Shown: positions 8,612 through 17,976 of the stretch, one piece after another
Layout of the letters: every line of letters starts with the position of its first letter
How positions within the stretch are numbered: position 1 is the stretch's first letter
Assembly (NCBI RefSeq): GCF_021532615.1
Contig: NZ_JAKGAQ010000003.1
Span: 248,001 to 312,000, forward strand
DNA length: 64,000 nucleotides
DNA from: Octadecabacter dasysiphoniae
GTDB taxonomy: Bacteria > Pseudomonadota > Alphaproteobacteria > Rhodobacterales > Rhodobacteraceae
Direction of reading: 5' to 3'
Translations under genes and position numbers: made by a program
The notes under the pieces: model-generated
Database searches by the model: none
What the model saw: the letters and a program-made list of their open reading frames with translations, nothing else
What the model was told of the DNA's origin: nothing

Positions 8612-8857
8612 ATGACCACTATTTGCGCGGCTTTTGATAATATTCGGTTGATAAGACGTAAAATTCGGATCGCAGAGGAGGAATTGGACGCAATTCCACA
8701 GGGAACACAACGGGATGCGTCCCTTATCCGGCTGTCCAACCTCACGCAGGACTTGGTGCGCGCGCTGCATGATTTTGCTGAACTCGGCTATGAAGAAGTG
8801 GTCGCAGAACACCTATTGGCTGGCCGCGCCAGCGTGCAGCACGTTCGCCACCATTGA
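8612..8857 (+). CDS. Small hypothetical protein (81 aa)
   Basis: A predicted soluble, mostly helical 81-residue protein (starts MTTICAAFDNIRLIRRKI) with charged amphipathic segments and no recognised domain. GGGGGG lies about 10 bases before the ATG. It is divergent from the S24-type regulator, with a dyad between, so it is the likely regulatory target. Its stop codon overlaps a TTGACC that may be the -35 of the leucine-degradation operon. I do not recognise the family; it could be a spurious ORF, though the ribosome site and placement favour a gene. Confidence 0.55.
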   Translation: MTTICAAFDNIRLIRRKIRIAEEELDAIPQGTQRDASLIRLSNLTQDLVRALHDFAELGYEEVVAEHLLAGRASVQHVRHH

Positions 8858-8878
8858 CCGAAGCCGCGGCGCGTGCCA

Positions 8879-8902
8879 TTTATTGAACAAGCGTTCAATA
8901 AA
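8879..8902. promoter_or_regulatory. Perfect inverted repeat upstream of leucine-degradation operon (putative TetR-type operator)
   Basis: Arms TTTATTGAAC (8879-8888) and GTTCAATAAA (8893-8902) are perfectly complementary with a 4-base AAGC centre, ending 23 bases before the isovaleryl-CoA dehydrogenase ATG. The TTGAAC/GTTCAA half-sites resemble TetR-family operators. A TTGACC (8854-8859) about 18 bp before ATTTAT (8878-8883) could be the promoter, so a bound repressor would cover the -10. No TetR gene is in the window; the regulator may be a LiuQ-like or other acyl-CoA sensor. Confidence 0.6.
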
Positions 8903-8925
8903 CTCATGCAACTTGAAAGCCGCCT

Positions 8926-10089
8926 ATGTTTACGGCCTCAATGACCTTCGATTTTGATGATGACATCGCGGCCATGCGCGACATGGTCCATGCGTGGGCG
9001 CAGGCCCGTGTCAAACCGATGGCCAAAGCCATCGACAATGAAAACGTGTTCCCCGCCGAACTTTGGCAAGAAATGGGTGATCTTGGATTGCTCGGTATTA
9101 CGGTGGGCGAAGACGATGGTGGGGCAGAGATGTCCTACCTCGCGCATGTCATCGCGATTGAGGAAATCGCCCGTGCATCGGCGTCAGTTGCGCTGTCTTA
9201 TGGGGCCCATTCGAACTTGTGCGTGAACCAGATCAAACTGAACGGGACGGACGCGCAAAAGGCCAAATACCTGCCCAACCTGATTTCGGGGGCCCATGTC
9301 GGCGCATTGGCGATGTCGGAGGCGGGGGCGGGATCTGACGTTGTGTCCATGTCGCTGCGGGCGGAAAAACACAATGACCATTACTGCCTGAACGGTACCA
9401 AATACTGGATCACCAACGGCGCAGAGGCGGACACATTAGTGGTTTACGCCAAGACCGATCCATCGGCGGGATCAAAAGGCATAACGGCCTTTTTGATAGA
9501 AAAATCAATGGTGGGGTTCAGCACATCAGCCCATTTTGACAAACTGGGCATGCGCGGGTCCAACACCGCTGAACTTGTGTTCAATGATGTCAAAGTGCCC
9601 TTTGATCATGTATTGGGCGAAGAAAACCGCGGGGTTGCGGTGCTGATGTCAGGGCTTGATTATGAACGGGTCGTGCTGGCGGGGATCGGCGCAGGCATCA
9701 TGGCCGCCTGTCTGGACGAGGTCTTGCCTTACGTGTCTACCCGAACGCAATTCGGCGAACCTATTGGTAATTTCCAGCTGATGCAGGGCAAATTGGCGGA
9801 TATGTACACGGCCCTCAATTCGGCGCGCGCCTATGTCTATGCCGTTGCCAGATCCTGTGATGCAGGCACCGTAAGGCGGGCGGATGCTGCGGCGTGTTGT
9901 CTTTATTCCTCCGAACAGGCGATGGTTCAGGCCCACCAAGCGGTGCAGGCTTTGGGCGGTGCGGGTTTTATGGCCGATGCACCTGTCGCGCGGCTGTTTC
10001 GTGATGCCAAATTGATGGAAATCGGCGCAGGGACATCTGAAATCAGGCGGATGCTGATCGGTCGCGAACTTATGGGATCAATGGTATGA
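8926..10089 (+). CDS. ivd: Isovaleryl-CoA dehydrogenase
   Basis: 387 residues, an acyl-CoA dehydrogenase that oxidises isovaleryl-CoA to 3-methylcrotonyl-CoA in leucine breakdown, passing electrons to ETF. The FAD/substrate motifs AMSEAGAGSDVVSM (129-142) and YWITNGAEAD (160-169) are present. The catalytic base characteristic of isovaleryl-CoA dehydrogenases, as opposed to other family members, is the Glu in the GLDYERVVLAG helix (about residue 247). First gene of a seven-gene operon behind a perfect inverted repeat; its stop overlaps the next start (ATGA). An alternative ATG is five codons downstream. Confidence 0.95.
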   Translation: MFTASMTFDFDDDIAAMRDMVHAWAQARVKPMAKAIDNENVFPAELWQEMGDLGLLGITVGEDDGGAEMSYLAHVIAIEEIARASASVALSYGAHSNLCVNQIKLNGTDAQKAKYLPNLISGAHVGALAMSEAGAGSDVVSMSLRAEKHNDHYCLNGTKYWITNGAEADTLVVYAKTDPSAGSKGITAFLIEKSMVGFSTSAHFDKLGMRGSNTAELVFNDVKVPFDHVLGEENRGVAVLMSGLDYERVVLAGIGAGIMAACLDEVLPYVSTRTQFGEPIGNFQLMQGKLADMYTALNSARAYVYAVARSCDAGTVRRADAAACCLYSSEQAMVQAHQAVQALGGAGFMADAPVARLFRDAKLMEIGAGTSEIRRMLIGRELMGSMV

Positions 10090-10628
10090 CGAACACATTT
10101 TCAATTTCGATGGCGGCCTTGTGTCTTGCTGCAATCCTGCCCACCGCGTCGCAGGCAGAACCGCAGCCAGCGGTGCTCGCATTGATGCCTTACATGGACG
10201 GCGTTGCGCCCTGCCTTGATGCTGCAACAACCGAAAATGTCGCAGTGGCGTGCATCGGGGAAGGTGCGCGCATTTGCATGGACGGTGATCCGGACCAGAA
10301 CCAAACCACACTTGGCATGGTGTTTTGCCTGTCCGCCGAAGAAGAAGCATGGGATCGTCTGCTGAACACGCAATACGCGCAAACAATGGATGGTCTGCGC
10401 CGTGTTGATGCGGACGAGGCCGAATTGTTCCCGGAATTTGCCGACCGCGCCGACAGCCTGCGCGCGGCGCAACGTGCTTGGATTACTCTGCGCGATGCAG
10501 ATTGCGCCCTTGAATATGCGATGTGGGGCGCAGGATCGATGCGCCAGATCGCGAGCGCGAATTGCAGCATGACCAAAACTGCAGAACGCACCATCTATCT
10601 GAAATTCCTCGGGGATTACATGCGATGA
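10086..10628 (+). CDS. LprI-like lysozyme-inhibitor family periplasmic protein
   Basis: 180 residues with a signal peptide (cleavage near ASQA-EP, about residue 24) and an LprI/DUF1311 domain at the C-terminus ([20 protein letters not shown]), plus several cysteines likely to form disulfides in the periplasm. LprI proteins in mycobacteria inhibit lysozyme; most bacterial homologues are uncharacterised. It is joined by ATGA overlaps to both ivd and the carboxylase beta gene, so it is translated with leucine-degradation enzymes, with which it has no evident biochemical link. This placement is unusual. Confidence 0.8.
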   Translation: MTNTFSISMAALCLAAILPTASQAEPQPAVLALMPYMDGVAPCLDAATTENVAVACIGEGARICMDGDPDQNQTTLGMVFCLSAEEEAWDRLLNTQYAQTMDGLRRVDADEAELFPEFADRADSLRAAQRAWITLRDADCALEYAMWGAGSMRQIASANCSMTKTAERTIYLKFLGDYMR

Positions 10629-12175
10629 CCCACGAGGCTGCTTTGGCGGATGCGCGGGCAGCCGCGGCGTTGGCTTCAGCGGGCGGGGGTGACAAGGCGC
10701 GCGCGCGTCATGTGGCGCGCGGCAAAATGCTGCCCCGGGATCGCGTTGCGAATGTTCTTGATGTGGGGTCTGCGTTTCTTGAAGTCGGGGCGACAGCAGG
10801 GCACGGGATGTATGATGGCGCGGCGCCCTGTGGCGGTATCATCGCCGGCATCGGGTTGATCCACGGGCGCCAGGTCATGGTTGTGTGCAATGACGCCACC
10901 GTGAAGGGCGGCACCTATTATCCGATCACCGTCAAGAAACACCTGCGCGCCCAAGAAATCGCAGAGCAATGCCGCCTGCCGTGCGTTTACCTCGTGGATT
11001 CTGGTGGCGCGAACCTACCAAACCAAGACGAGGTCTTTCCGGACCGCGACCATTTTGGCCGCATATTCTACAATCAGGCCCGCATGTCCGCCAAAGGTAT
11101 CCCGCAAATTGCTGCCGTCATGGGGTCGTGCACGGCGGGAGGGGCATATGTTCCCGCGATGGCCGATGTTTCAATTATTGTGAAGGATCAAGGGACGATT
11201 TTTCTTGCGGGGCCGCCTTTGGTGAAGGCCGCGACAGGCGAAGTTGTCTCGGCTGAGGATTTGGGAGGCGGTGATGTCCATACGCGCCTGTCTGGCGTCG
11301 CAGATTATCTGGCTGAGGATGACGCGCACGCCCTCGCGCTGGTTCGCGAGGTAGTGAAAAACGCACATGCGGCGGATGTTGAAACGCCAGAACCTCAGCA
11401 TTTTGACGAACCGTTGAAGTCACAACAGGACTTTTTCAACCTTATCCCGTCTGACCTACGCACGCCTTATGACATCCGCGAAATCATTGCCCGCATCGTT
11501 GATGGATCGCGTTTTGACGAATTTAAGGCCCGCTTCGGTGAAACACTGGTTACAGGTTTTGCGATGATTGAGGGCATGCGCTGCGGTATTATCGCCAACA
11601 ACGGTGTGTTGTTTTCGCAAGCCGCGCAAAAGGGCGCGCATTTCATTCAACTGTGTTCTCAGCGTAAAATTCCTCTCATTTTTTTGCAAAACATTACCGG
11701 GTTCATGGTTGGGCAAAAATACGAAAATGAGGGCATTGCGCGCCACGGTGCTAAGATGGTGACGGCCGTTGCGACAACATCGGTGCCCAAAATCACGATG
11801 ATCGTTGGCGGCAGTTTCGGTGCAGGAAATTATGGCATGGCGGGGCGGGCTTATAGCCCCAACTTTGTCTGGTCTTGGCCGATTTCGCGCACGGCAGTCA
11901 TGGGTGGTGAACAGGCGGCTGGGGTTCTTGCGACGGTCAAACGCGATGCTTTGGATCGCGCCGGAAAATCATGGTCTGACGCGGAAGAAACAGCATTCAA
12001 ACAACCGATTAGTGATCAGTTTGAACAGCAATCTCACCCTCTTTATGCGTCCGCTCGGCTTTGGGATGACGGCGTTATCGATCCACGCGACAGCCGCGCC
12101 GTGCTTGCGTTATCTCTGCGGGCGGCCTTGAACACGCCCATCCGTGACACAGATTTTGGCGTGTTTCGCATGTAA
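10625..12175 (+). CDS. mccB: Methylcrotonoyl-CoA carboxylase, carboxyltransferase (beta) subunit
   Basis: 516 residues; transfers CO2 from biotin to 3-methylcrotonyl-CoA. Family segments include [51 protein letters not shown] and [18 protein letters not shown], matching the crotonase-fold N and C carboxyltransferase domains. The ATG at 10625 overlaps the LprI stop (ATGA) and is chosen over an upstream in-frame start lying within that gene; this makes the N-terminus slightly shorter than the usual ~535-residue family length. It partners with the biotin-bearing alpha subunit at 12644. Confidence 0.95.
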   Translation: MTHEAALADARAAAALASAGGGDKARARHVARGKMLPRDRVANVLDVGSAFLEVGATAGHGMYDGAAPCGGIIAGIGLIHGRQVMVVCNDATVKGGTYYPITVKKHLRAQEIAEQCRLPCVYLVDSGGANLPNQDEVFPDRDHFGRIFYNQARMSAKGIPQIAAVMGSCTAGGAYVPAMADVSIIVKDQGTIFLAGPPLVKAATGEVVSAEDLGGGDVHTRLSGVADYLAEDDAHALALVREVVKNAHAADVETPEPQHFDEPLKSQQDFFNLIPSDLRTPYDIREIIARIVDGSRFDEFKARFGETLVTGFAMIEGMRCGIIANNGVLFSQAAQKGAHFIQLCSQRKIPLIFLQNITGFMVGQKYENEGIARHGAKMVTAVATTSVPKITMIVGGSFGAGNYGMAGRAYSPNFVWSWPISRTAVMGGEQAAGVLATVKRDALDRAGKSWSDAEETAFKQPISDQFEQQSHPLYASARLWDDGVIDPRDSRAVLALSLRAALNTPIRDTDFGVFRM

Positions 12176-12204
12176 TGCGCCCTCTGGCAAAAAAGGCTAA
12201 TTTG

Positions 12205-12657
12205 ATGACCAAGACAAACCGCGGCGATTTCTATTCTGGCCTGCCATGGGTCAACGTTCCCCCTGAACAGGCGCGCGCGCATCCCAAAGGAAAGTTGAAC
12301 CTTATTTTATGGCTCATCGCCGCATATTTCGTCGCAATCGGCGCGCTGAAATTCGGCCTTGTCCTGAGTTACGGGGCGGGGATTGGTGTGGCGATCCTGA
12401 ACGGGATTTGGCCCGTTCTAACGGGTATCGGCCTTGCGCTTCGGGTGCCGTGGGCCATTATTATGGCAATGATTTCAGCAGGTTTGACGGTCTATGCGCT
12501 GGTGCGCGGATTGGGCGGGGATGGGACCCTGATCACTTTGTTTGAGGTGATCGCAAATGTTGGTATCTTGTTTTATCTGCTCGATGGGGATCGCCCCAAT
12601 CTGATTTATCGCCACCGCTATCGCAAATATTCGGCTGACGAAGATGCCGGTGACTGA
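12205..12657 (+). CDS. Small integral membrane protein within the liu operon
   Basis: 150 residues with about four hydrophobic helices and a charged C-terminal tail (YRHRYRKYSADEDAGD). I do not recognise a named family. The ATG at 12205 has AAAAAGG 8 bases upstream; an alternative ATG at 12175 overlaps the mccB stop but lacks a ribosome site. Its 3' end overlaps mccA by 14 bases, so it is cotranslated with the carboxylase. A transporter or stress role cannot be assigned from sequence. Confidence 0.75.
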   Translation: MTKTNRGDFYSGLPWVNVPPEQARAHPKGKLNLILWLIAAYFVAIGALKFGLVLSYGAGIGVAILNGIWPVLTGIGLALRVPWAIIMAMISAGLTVYALVRGLGGDGTLITLFEVIANVGILFYLLDGDRPNLIYRHRYRKYSADEDAGD

Positions 12658-14590
12658 CCCGATCAAGACCTTGCTGATCGCCAATCGTGGCGAAATCGCA
12701 TGCCGGATTATGGCCACGGCCAAGGCGCGCGGGATCACCTGTGTTGCGGTTTATTCGGATGCGGACGCAACAGCGCGCCACGTGCGCATGGCCGACATCG
12801 CGATCCACATTGGCGGGGCTTTGGCGAAAGACAGCTACCTGCGCGGTGATCGGATCATAGCCGCAGCAATCGACGTTGGCGCGGACGCCATTCATCCCGG
12901 CTACGGTTTTTTGTCCGAAAACCCCGATTTCGTGGATGCGGTTGAGGATGCGGGCCTTCGATTTGTCGGCCCGAGCGCTGCGGCCATTCGTGCCATGGGA
13001 TTAAAAGATCAGGCTAAGGTCTTGATGATAAAGGCGGGTGTTCCCGTTGTGCCGGGGTATCACGGCGACAATCAAGACGATGCCCATCTGCGCGATCGCG
13101 CCGATCAGATCGGATATCCGGTATTGATCAAGGCGGTCGCGGGTGGTGGTGGCAAAGGCATGCGGCTGGCAAAAAACAAGGGCGATTTTGACGACGCGCT
13201 GGGCAGTGCGCGTGCAGAAGCACAAGCCGCATTCGGAAATGATGCGGTTTTGATCGAGAAATTCATCACCAACCCGCGCCACATTGAAGTTCAGATTTTC
13301 GGCGATGGGGATGATGTTGTTCATCTTTATGAACGTGATTGTTCCCTACAAAGACGCCATCAAAAGATCATCGAAGAGGCCCCGGCGCCGGGTATGACCG
13401 ACGACGTGCGAAGTGCGATTTGCTCAGCGGCCGTCACGGCCGGAAAGGCGATCAAATACAGTGGGGCAGGGACCGTAGAATTCATCGCAGACGGGTCTGG
13501 CCCGCTGCGTGCTGACGGATTCTGGTTCATGGAAATGAACACGCGCTTGCAGGTCGAACACCCTGTGACAGAGGCCATTACAGGTGTTGATTTGGTGGAT
13601 TGGCAATTGCGCGTCGCGGGAGGATCGGCCCTCCCACGTGCGCAAAAAGACATTAAACTTCAGGGGCATGCGATTGAAGCGCGTCTTTACGCGGAAGACG
13701 CCTGCAATGATTTCCTTCCGGCGGTGGGTCGCATTGAGCATTTGCAATTCCCCCCGACATTGCGCGTGGACAGCGGTGTGGATGCAGGGGACGATATTTC
13801 GCCCTATTACGACCCGATGATTGCGAAATTGATTGCGCACGCAGACACGCGCGCGGCGGCGTTGGCTAAACTGAGGCAGGGCCTTGCGGCGACGCAGATC
13901 GCCGGAACAACTACCAACTTGGGGTTCTTGTTCAACCTTGTCGCGCACCCCGATTTTGACAGTGGTAAAGTCGACACCGGACTGATCGAACGCGACCTAA
14001 TTAACCTTACTGCAGCCGCCCAAGCGACACCGCAGGATGCAGCGCAGGCTGCGATGGAGTTGAGCGGGCTGATGGCGCCGGGCGATGCACACAGAGGCTT
14101 TACGCTTCACGGGCCGATGACGTGGCAGGTCGCCCTGAAAAGTGGCACCGTCGCGCTGACCCCAATGTCGCCTGATCATGTGATTTGTGACGTGGGTGCA
14201 GACAGGGTGACCGCCAAGCGTCATGGCGAAACGTGGCGATTTGACGGGAAACTGGCGCGTCCGCACCACGCCAAGACCCGACAAGTGACATTGTTTGGCG
14301 CCGCTCCGCTGACGATTGCGGCGTTCGATCCGCTTGACCGGCACAGCACGATTGACGTGGGGAATGGTGTGATAACACCCATGCCCGGCCTGCTGCGCGA
14401 GGTTTGCGTTGCAGTCGGTGCACAGGTTCAAACCGGCCAACGGCTTGCCGTGTTGGAGGCCATGAAAATGGAGCACGTGTTGCGCGCGCCCCACGATGGG
14501 TCCGTTGCGACAATCACCGCACAGGCGGGTGATCAGGTGCAGGCCGGTATCGTTCTGATAACATTGGATGAACACAGTGGCACAGATTGA
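12644..14590 (+). CDS. mccA: Methylcrotonoyl-CoA carboxylase, biotin-carboxylase/BCCP (alpha) subunit
   Basis: 648 residues. The biotin carboxylase half (about 8-450) has LLIANRGEIACRIMATAK, the ATP-grasp loop GGGGKGMRLA and EMNTRLQVEHPVTE. The C-terminal biotinyl domain has EAMKMEH with Lys608 as the attachment site; birA in this window encodes the ligase expected to biotinylate it. Carboxylates 3-methylcrotonyl-CoA to 3-methylglutaconyl-CoA with MccB. Overlaps its neighbours on both sides (14 and 23 bases), consistent with a tightly coupled operon. Confidence 0.96.
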   Translation: MPVTDPIKTLLIANRGEIACRIMATAKARGITCVAVYSDADATARHVRMADIAIHIGGALAKDSYLRGDRIIAAAIDVGADAIHPGYGFLSENPDFVDAVEDAGLRFVGPSAAAIRAMGLKDQAKVLMIKAGVPVVPGYHGDNQDDAHLRDRADQIGYPVLIKAVAGGGGKGMRLAKNKGDFDDALGSARAEAQAAFGNDAVLIEKFITNPRHIEVQIFGDGDDVVHLYERDCSLQRRHQKIIEEAPAPGMTDDVRSAICSAAVTAGKAIKYSGAGTVEFIADGSGPLRADGFWFMEMNTRLQVEHPVTEAITGVDLVDWQLRVAGGSALPRAQKDIKLQGHAIEARLYAEDACNDFLPAVGRIEHLQFPPTLRVDSGVDAGDDISPYYDPMIAKLIAHADTRAAALAKLRQGLAATQIAGTTTNLGFLFNLVAHPDFDSGKVDTGLIERDLINLTAAAQATPQDAAQAAMELSGLMAPGDAHRGFTLHGPMTWQVALKSGTVALTPMSPDHVICDVGADRVTAKRHGETWRFDGKLARPHHAKTRQVTLFGAAPLTIAAFDPLDRHSTIDVGNGVITPMPGLLREVCVAVGAQVQTGQRLAVLEAMKMEHVLRAPHDGSVATITAQAGDQVQAGIVLITLDEHSGTD

Positions 14591-15437
14591 AATTTTCGAA
14601 GTCGGCCCGCGCGACGGGTTGCAAAACGAACCCCGTGATATCCCGGTTCGCGACAAGATCGCATTGGTTGATGTGTTGTCCAAATCCGGACTGCGCCGCA
14701 TCGAATGTGCCAGCTTTGTCAGCCCCAAATGGGTGCCGCAGATGGCTGGCAGTGGCGAGGTGTTGATGGGGCTGACCCGATCACCCAAAGTGCGGTATTG
14801 CGCATTGATCCCGAACTTGCGCGGTCTTGAGGCCGCAATCGCGGCGGGCGCGGATGAGGTGGCGGTTTTCGCATCAGCCTCAGAAGGGTTTTCGCAAGCC
14901 AATATCAACGCTTCAATTGCGCAAAGTCTGGATCGTTATCGCGATGTCGTTGCTGCCGCGAACCAGGCCGGTTTGCGGGTTCGTGGGTATGTGTCATGTG
15001 TGGTTCACTGCGCCTTTGATGGCCCCACCGACCCCGCCCAAGTGGCTGCGGTGACGGGGCAACTACTGGCCATGGGGTGTTGTGAAATTAGTCTTGGGGA
15101 CACGACTGGTGCGGGCACGCCCGACACCATAACCGATATGTTGGCCCACACATTAAACGAAGCCCCTGCCGAGGTCCTTGCGGGGCATTACCATGATACG
15201 GGCGGGCGGGCGCTTTCAAATATAGATGCGTCCGTTGAAATGGGGGTGCGGGTGTTTGATGCCTCTGTGGGCGGTCTTGGCGGCTGTCCTTACGCGCCCG
15301 GCGCGTCCGGTAATGTCGCAACCGAAGCCGTCGTGCGCCATCTGCACGCCCAAGGGCATGAAACCGGCCTTGATCTGGCCGTCATCGACAAGGCGGCTGA
15401 ATTGGCCCGCATGATGCAAGGAGACTTTGATGTTTGA
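14568..15437 (+). CDS. mvaB: Hydroxymethylglutaryl-CoA lyase
   Basis: 289 residues; splits HMG-CoA to acetyl-CoA and acetoacetate, the last step of leucine degradation. The TIM-barrel entry VGPRDGLQNE (about 12-21) and the catalytic loop GLGGCPYAPGASGNVATE with its active-site Cys are the diagnostic features. It starts within the 3' end of mccA (23-base overlap) and its stop lies 8 bases inside the hydratase gene. Also called hmgL or liuE. Confidence 0.95.
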   Translation: MNTVAQIEIFEVGPRDGLQNEPRDIPVRDKIALVDVLSKSGLRRIECASFVSPKWVPQMAGSGEVLMGLTRSPKVRYCALIPNLRGLEAAIAAGADEVAVFASASEGFSQANINASIAQSLDRYRDVVAAANQAGLRVRGYVSCVVHCAFDGPTDPAQVAAVTGQLLAMGCCEISLGDTTGAGTPDTITDMLAHTLNEAPAEVLAGHYHDTGGRALSNIDASVEMGVRVFDASVGGLGGCPYAPGASGNVATEAVVRHLHAQGHETGLDLAVIDKAAELARMMQGDFDV

Positions 15438-16209
15438 AACCCTGATTCTGGCCACTGATCCGCGGGGGGTGGCGACGCTGACTCTGAACCGCCCAAACAA
15501 ACACAACGCGATGTCAGCGCAGATGATGGATGATCTGGCACATGCGGCACGCCAGCTGGATCGCGATAAGGCCGTGCGGGTCGTTGTGATGAAAGGGGCT
15601 GGGCGCAGCTTTTGTGCGGGCGGTGATCTGGGCTGGATGCGCGACCAGATGGGCGCGGATACAGATGCCCGCGTGACCGAAGCACACCGCATCGCGGATA
15701 TGCTTGGCGCGCTGAACGCAATGTCCAAGCCCCTGATTGCGCAGGTTCATGGCAATGCGGTGGGTGGTGGTTTGGGCCTGTGCTGTGTCGCGGATAAGGT
15801 GTTTGCCGCTGACACCTCTGTTTTCGGGCTGACAGAAACCAAGCTCGGTTTGATGCCAGCCACCATTGGTCCCTACGTTGTGGCGCGGATGGGCGGGGGG
15901 CACGCACGCAGCGTTTTCATGTCCAGCCGCCTGTTTGATGCGGCCGAGGCCCAGAGGCTGGGCGTTGTGGCTAAAATCACGACCGCGCAAGACCTTGCCG
16001 CGGAGGTCGAAGTCGAAGTTCAGGCCTATTTGAAATGCGCGCCCGATGCGGTCGCTGAATCCAAAGAAATGGTCCTTGATCTGGGTGGTGCACCTGACAA
16101 AGCGGCGATTGATGCGTCAATCGCAGCGCTATTGAAGCGCTGGGATAATCCCGAAACCGCCCAAGGGATCGCTGCGTTCTTTGACAAAAAACCACCCCCA
16201 TGGGCCTGA
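15430..16209 (+). CDS. liuC: Methylglutaconyl-CoA hydratase (enoyl-CoA hydratase family)
   Basis: 259 residues, crotonase fold: oxyanion-hole strands GRSFCAGGDLGWM and HGNAVGGGLGLCCVAD, then ETKLGLMPATIGPYVV, which carries the acid/base region of hydratases. Context (mccA-mvaB on its 5' side) indicates hydration of 3-methylglutaconyl-CoA to HMG-CoA. ATG at 15430 follows AAGGAG at 6 bases; a TTG one codon upstream is less likely. Last gene of the leucine operon; about 230 bp separate it from nuoA. Confidence 0.9.
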   Translation: MFETLILATDPRGVATLTLNRPNKHNAMSAQMMDDLAHAARQLDRDKAVRVVVMKGAGRSFCAGGDLGWMRDQMGADTDARVTEAHRIADMLGALNAMSKPLIAQVHGNAVGGGLGLCCVADKVFAADTSVFGLTETKLGLMPATIGPYVVARMGGGHARSVFMSSRLFDAAEAQRLGVVAKITTAQDLAAEVEVEVQAYLKCAPDAVAESKEMVLDLGGAPDKAAIDASIAALLKRWDNPETAQGIAAFFDKKPPPWA

Positions 16210-16356
16210 TCCTATGACCGGTTGCGGATGCAGATGACCACGCACTTGCGATTGGGCTGATCGCCTTGGAGACCGGTAAATGGCGTCAGCTGGCCAACAG
16301 TCCGTTGAAATCCGGGCGGCGCGGCAATTAGCGCGGTCAAAACACGCGGGCACCCG

Positions 16357-16383
16357 TTGACCCTCTGGGTGCATGGCGATAAA
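16357..16383 (+). promoter_or_regulatory. Possible promoter of the nuo operon
   Basis: TTGACC (16357-16362) and GATAAA (16378-16383) with a 15-bp spacer lie about 55 bp before the nuoA start, in a 229-bp gap after the leucine operon. The spacer is short and the -10 imperfect, so this is only a candidate. The gap has no ORF with ribosome-site support and no terminator hairpin with a T-run that I can see. Confidence 0.3.
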
Positions 16384-16438
16384 CGCGAGAGCAGCCAATG
16401 GGCGTGCCAACGTGCGCCATAAATACGGGAGTATGCTC

Positions 16439-16804
16439 GTGGACGAGATGCTGAGGGACTACCTGCCAATCGTGATTTTTCTGGGGCTGGCCATTGTGCT
16501 CGGGATCGTGCTGATCCTTGCCGCCGTCGTGCTGGCCGTGCGCAACCCCGATCCTGAGAAAGTTTCAGCGTATGAGTGCGGGTTCAACGCCTTTGACGAT
16601 GCGCGCATGAAATTCGATGTGCGCTTTTACCTCGTGTCGATCTTGTTCATCATTTTTGACCTGGAAATCGCGTTTTTGTTCCCATGGGCCGTGGCCTTTG
16701 GCGACATTTCGATGACGGCCTTCTGGTCGATGATGGTGTTCCTTGGCGTGCTGACCATCGGCTTTGCGTATGAGTGGAAAAAAGGAGCTCTCGAATGGGA
16801 GTAG
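16439..16804 (+). CDS. nuoA: NADH-quinone oxidoreductase subunit A
   Basis: 121 residues with three transmembrane helices; membrane-arm subunit of complex I next to NuoH/J/K. The conserved loop [20 protein letters not shown] is complete. GTG at 16439 is preferred: GGGAG is 7 bases upstream and the product ([10 protein letters not shown]) matches Rhodobacteraceae NuoA N-termini, whereas the ATG at 16433 is only 1 base from that ribosome site. First gene of the nuo cluster; overlaps nuoB by 10 bases. Confidence 0.95.
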   Translation: MDEMLRDYLPIVIFLGLAIVLGIVLILAAVVLAVRNPDPEKVSAYECGFNAFDDARMKFDVRFYLVSILFIIFDLEIAFLFPWAVAFGDISMTAFWSMMVFLGVLTIGFAYEWKKGALEWE

Positions 16805-17328
16805 CGACTGGCGCGAACGACGCAGGCTTTGACCGTGACGTCGCAACGCAAGACCTGAACAAAGAATTGACAGACCGCGGGTTCCTCGTGACGTCTTCGG
16901 CTGATCTGATCAACTGGGCGCGCACAGGGTCCTTGCACTGGATGACCTTCGGGTTGGCCTGTTGCGCCGTTGAAATGATGCACACATCCATGCCACGCTA
17001 TGATGCCGAACGTTTCGGGATCGCGCCGCGCGCGTCCCCGCGCCAGTCTGACGTGATGATTGTGGCTGGCACGCTGACCAACAAAATGGCACCCGCCCTG
17101 CGCAAGGTCTACGACCAGATGCCAGAACCGCGCTACGTGATCTCAATGGGGTCCTGTGCGAACGGCGGTGGATATTACCACTATTCCTATTCTGTGGTGC
17201 GCGGCTGTGACCGCATCGTGCCCGTGGACATCTACGTCCCCGGCTGCCCTCCGACCGCAGAAGCCCTCTTGTACGGCATCCTTCAGTTGCAGCGTAAAAT
17301 GCGCCGCACCGGAACGATTGTCCGATAG
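16795..17328 (+). CDS. nuoB: NADH-quinone oxidoreductase subunit B
   Basis: 177 residues; carries the terminal [4Fe-4S] cluster N2 that reduces quinone. Its ligands are visible as [20 protein letters not shown] and [11 protein letters not shown]. The ATG at 16795 has AGGAG about 7 bases upstream within the 3' end of nuoA; an upstream in-frame GTG is less supported. Peripheral arm subunit at the quinone site with NuoD. Confidence 0.97.
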   Translation: MGVATGANDAGFDRDVATQDLNKELTDRGFLVTSSADLINWARTGSLHWMTFGLACCAVEMMHTSMPRYDAERFGIAPRASPRQSDVMIVAGTLTNKMAPALRKVYDQMPEPRYVISMGSCANGGGYYHYSYSVVRGCDRIVPVDIYVPGCPPTAEALLYGILQLQRKMRRTGTIVR

Positions 17329-17361
17329 ACCCGACTGACCCAAGACGACAAGGTAGACCTT

Positions 17362-17976
17362 ATGTCTGATGCCCTGAACGAACTCGGCCAACACATCGAA
17401 ATGAAGCGCCCCGATTGCGTGCTGTCTTTTGACGTCACCGGCGGAGAGCTGACGATGAACGTCACGCCCGCGAACCTGAACGGGTTTGTTGAATTTCTAA
17501 AGACCGACAGCCAGTGCAAGTTTTCAACGCTCGTGGATATCACGGCTGTGGATTACCCGGGCCGTGCCCAGCGGTTTGACGTCGTCTACCATTTCTTGTC
17601 GATGTATCAGAACCACCGCATCCGTCTGCGCGTGAAGATCCGCGAAGATGAAATGGTGCACTCGATCATGGATGTGCACCCCTCCGCCAACTGGTTTGAA
17701 CGCGAAGTGTTCGACATGTTCGGGATCATCTTCAAAGGCCACCCGGACCTGCGCCGGATTTTGACGGACTACGGCTTTCGCGGCTACCCGCTGCGCAAGG
17801 ATTTCCCGACAACGGGCTACACCGAAGTCCGCTACGACGAAGTGCAAAAACGCGTCGTCTACGAACCTGTGTCCTTGGTCCAAGAATACCGCCAATTCGA
17901 TTTCATGTCCCCCTGGGAAGGTGCCGAATACATCCTTCCGGGTGATGAGAAGACGAAAGAAGATGCGGGCAAATGA
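17362..17976 (+). CDS. nuoC: NADH-quinone oxidoreductase subunit C
   Basis: 204 residues; the 30-kDa peripheral-arm subunit. The signature [20 protein letters not shown] and the following [12 protein letters not shown] are intact. NuoC and NuoD are separate genes, as in alphaproteobacteria (fused in E. coli). Its stop overlaps the start of a membrane-protein gene (ATGA) inserted between nuoC and nuoD. Confidence 0.97.
   Translation: MSDALNELGQHIEMKRPDCVLSFDVTGGELTMNVTPANLNGFVEFLKTDSQCKFSTLVDITAVDYPGRAQRFDVVYHFLSMYQNHRIRLRVKIREDEMVHSIMDVHPSANWFEREVFDMFGIIFKGHPDLRRILTDYGFRGYPLRKDFPTTGYTEVRYDEVQKRVVYEPVSLVQEYRQFDFMSPWEGAEYILPGDEKTKEDAGK

Noticed and set aside
16210..16438. Possible riboswitch or small gene before nuoA
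   Set aside because: I could not find a fold, motif or ORF with support; only a weak promoter candidate remains.
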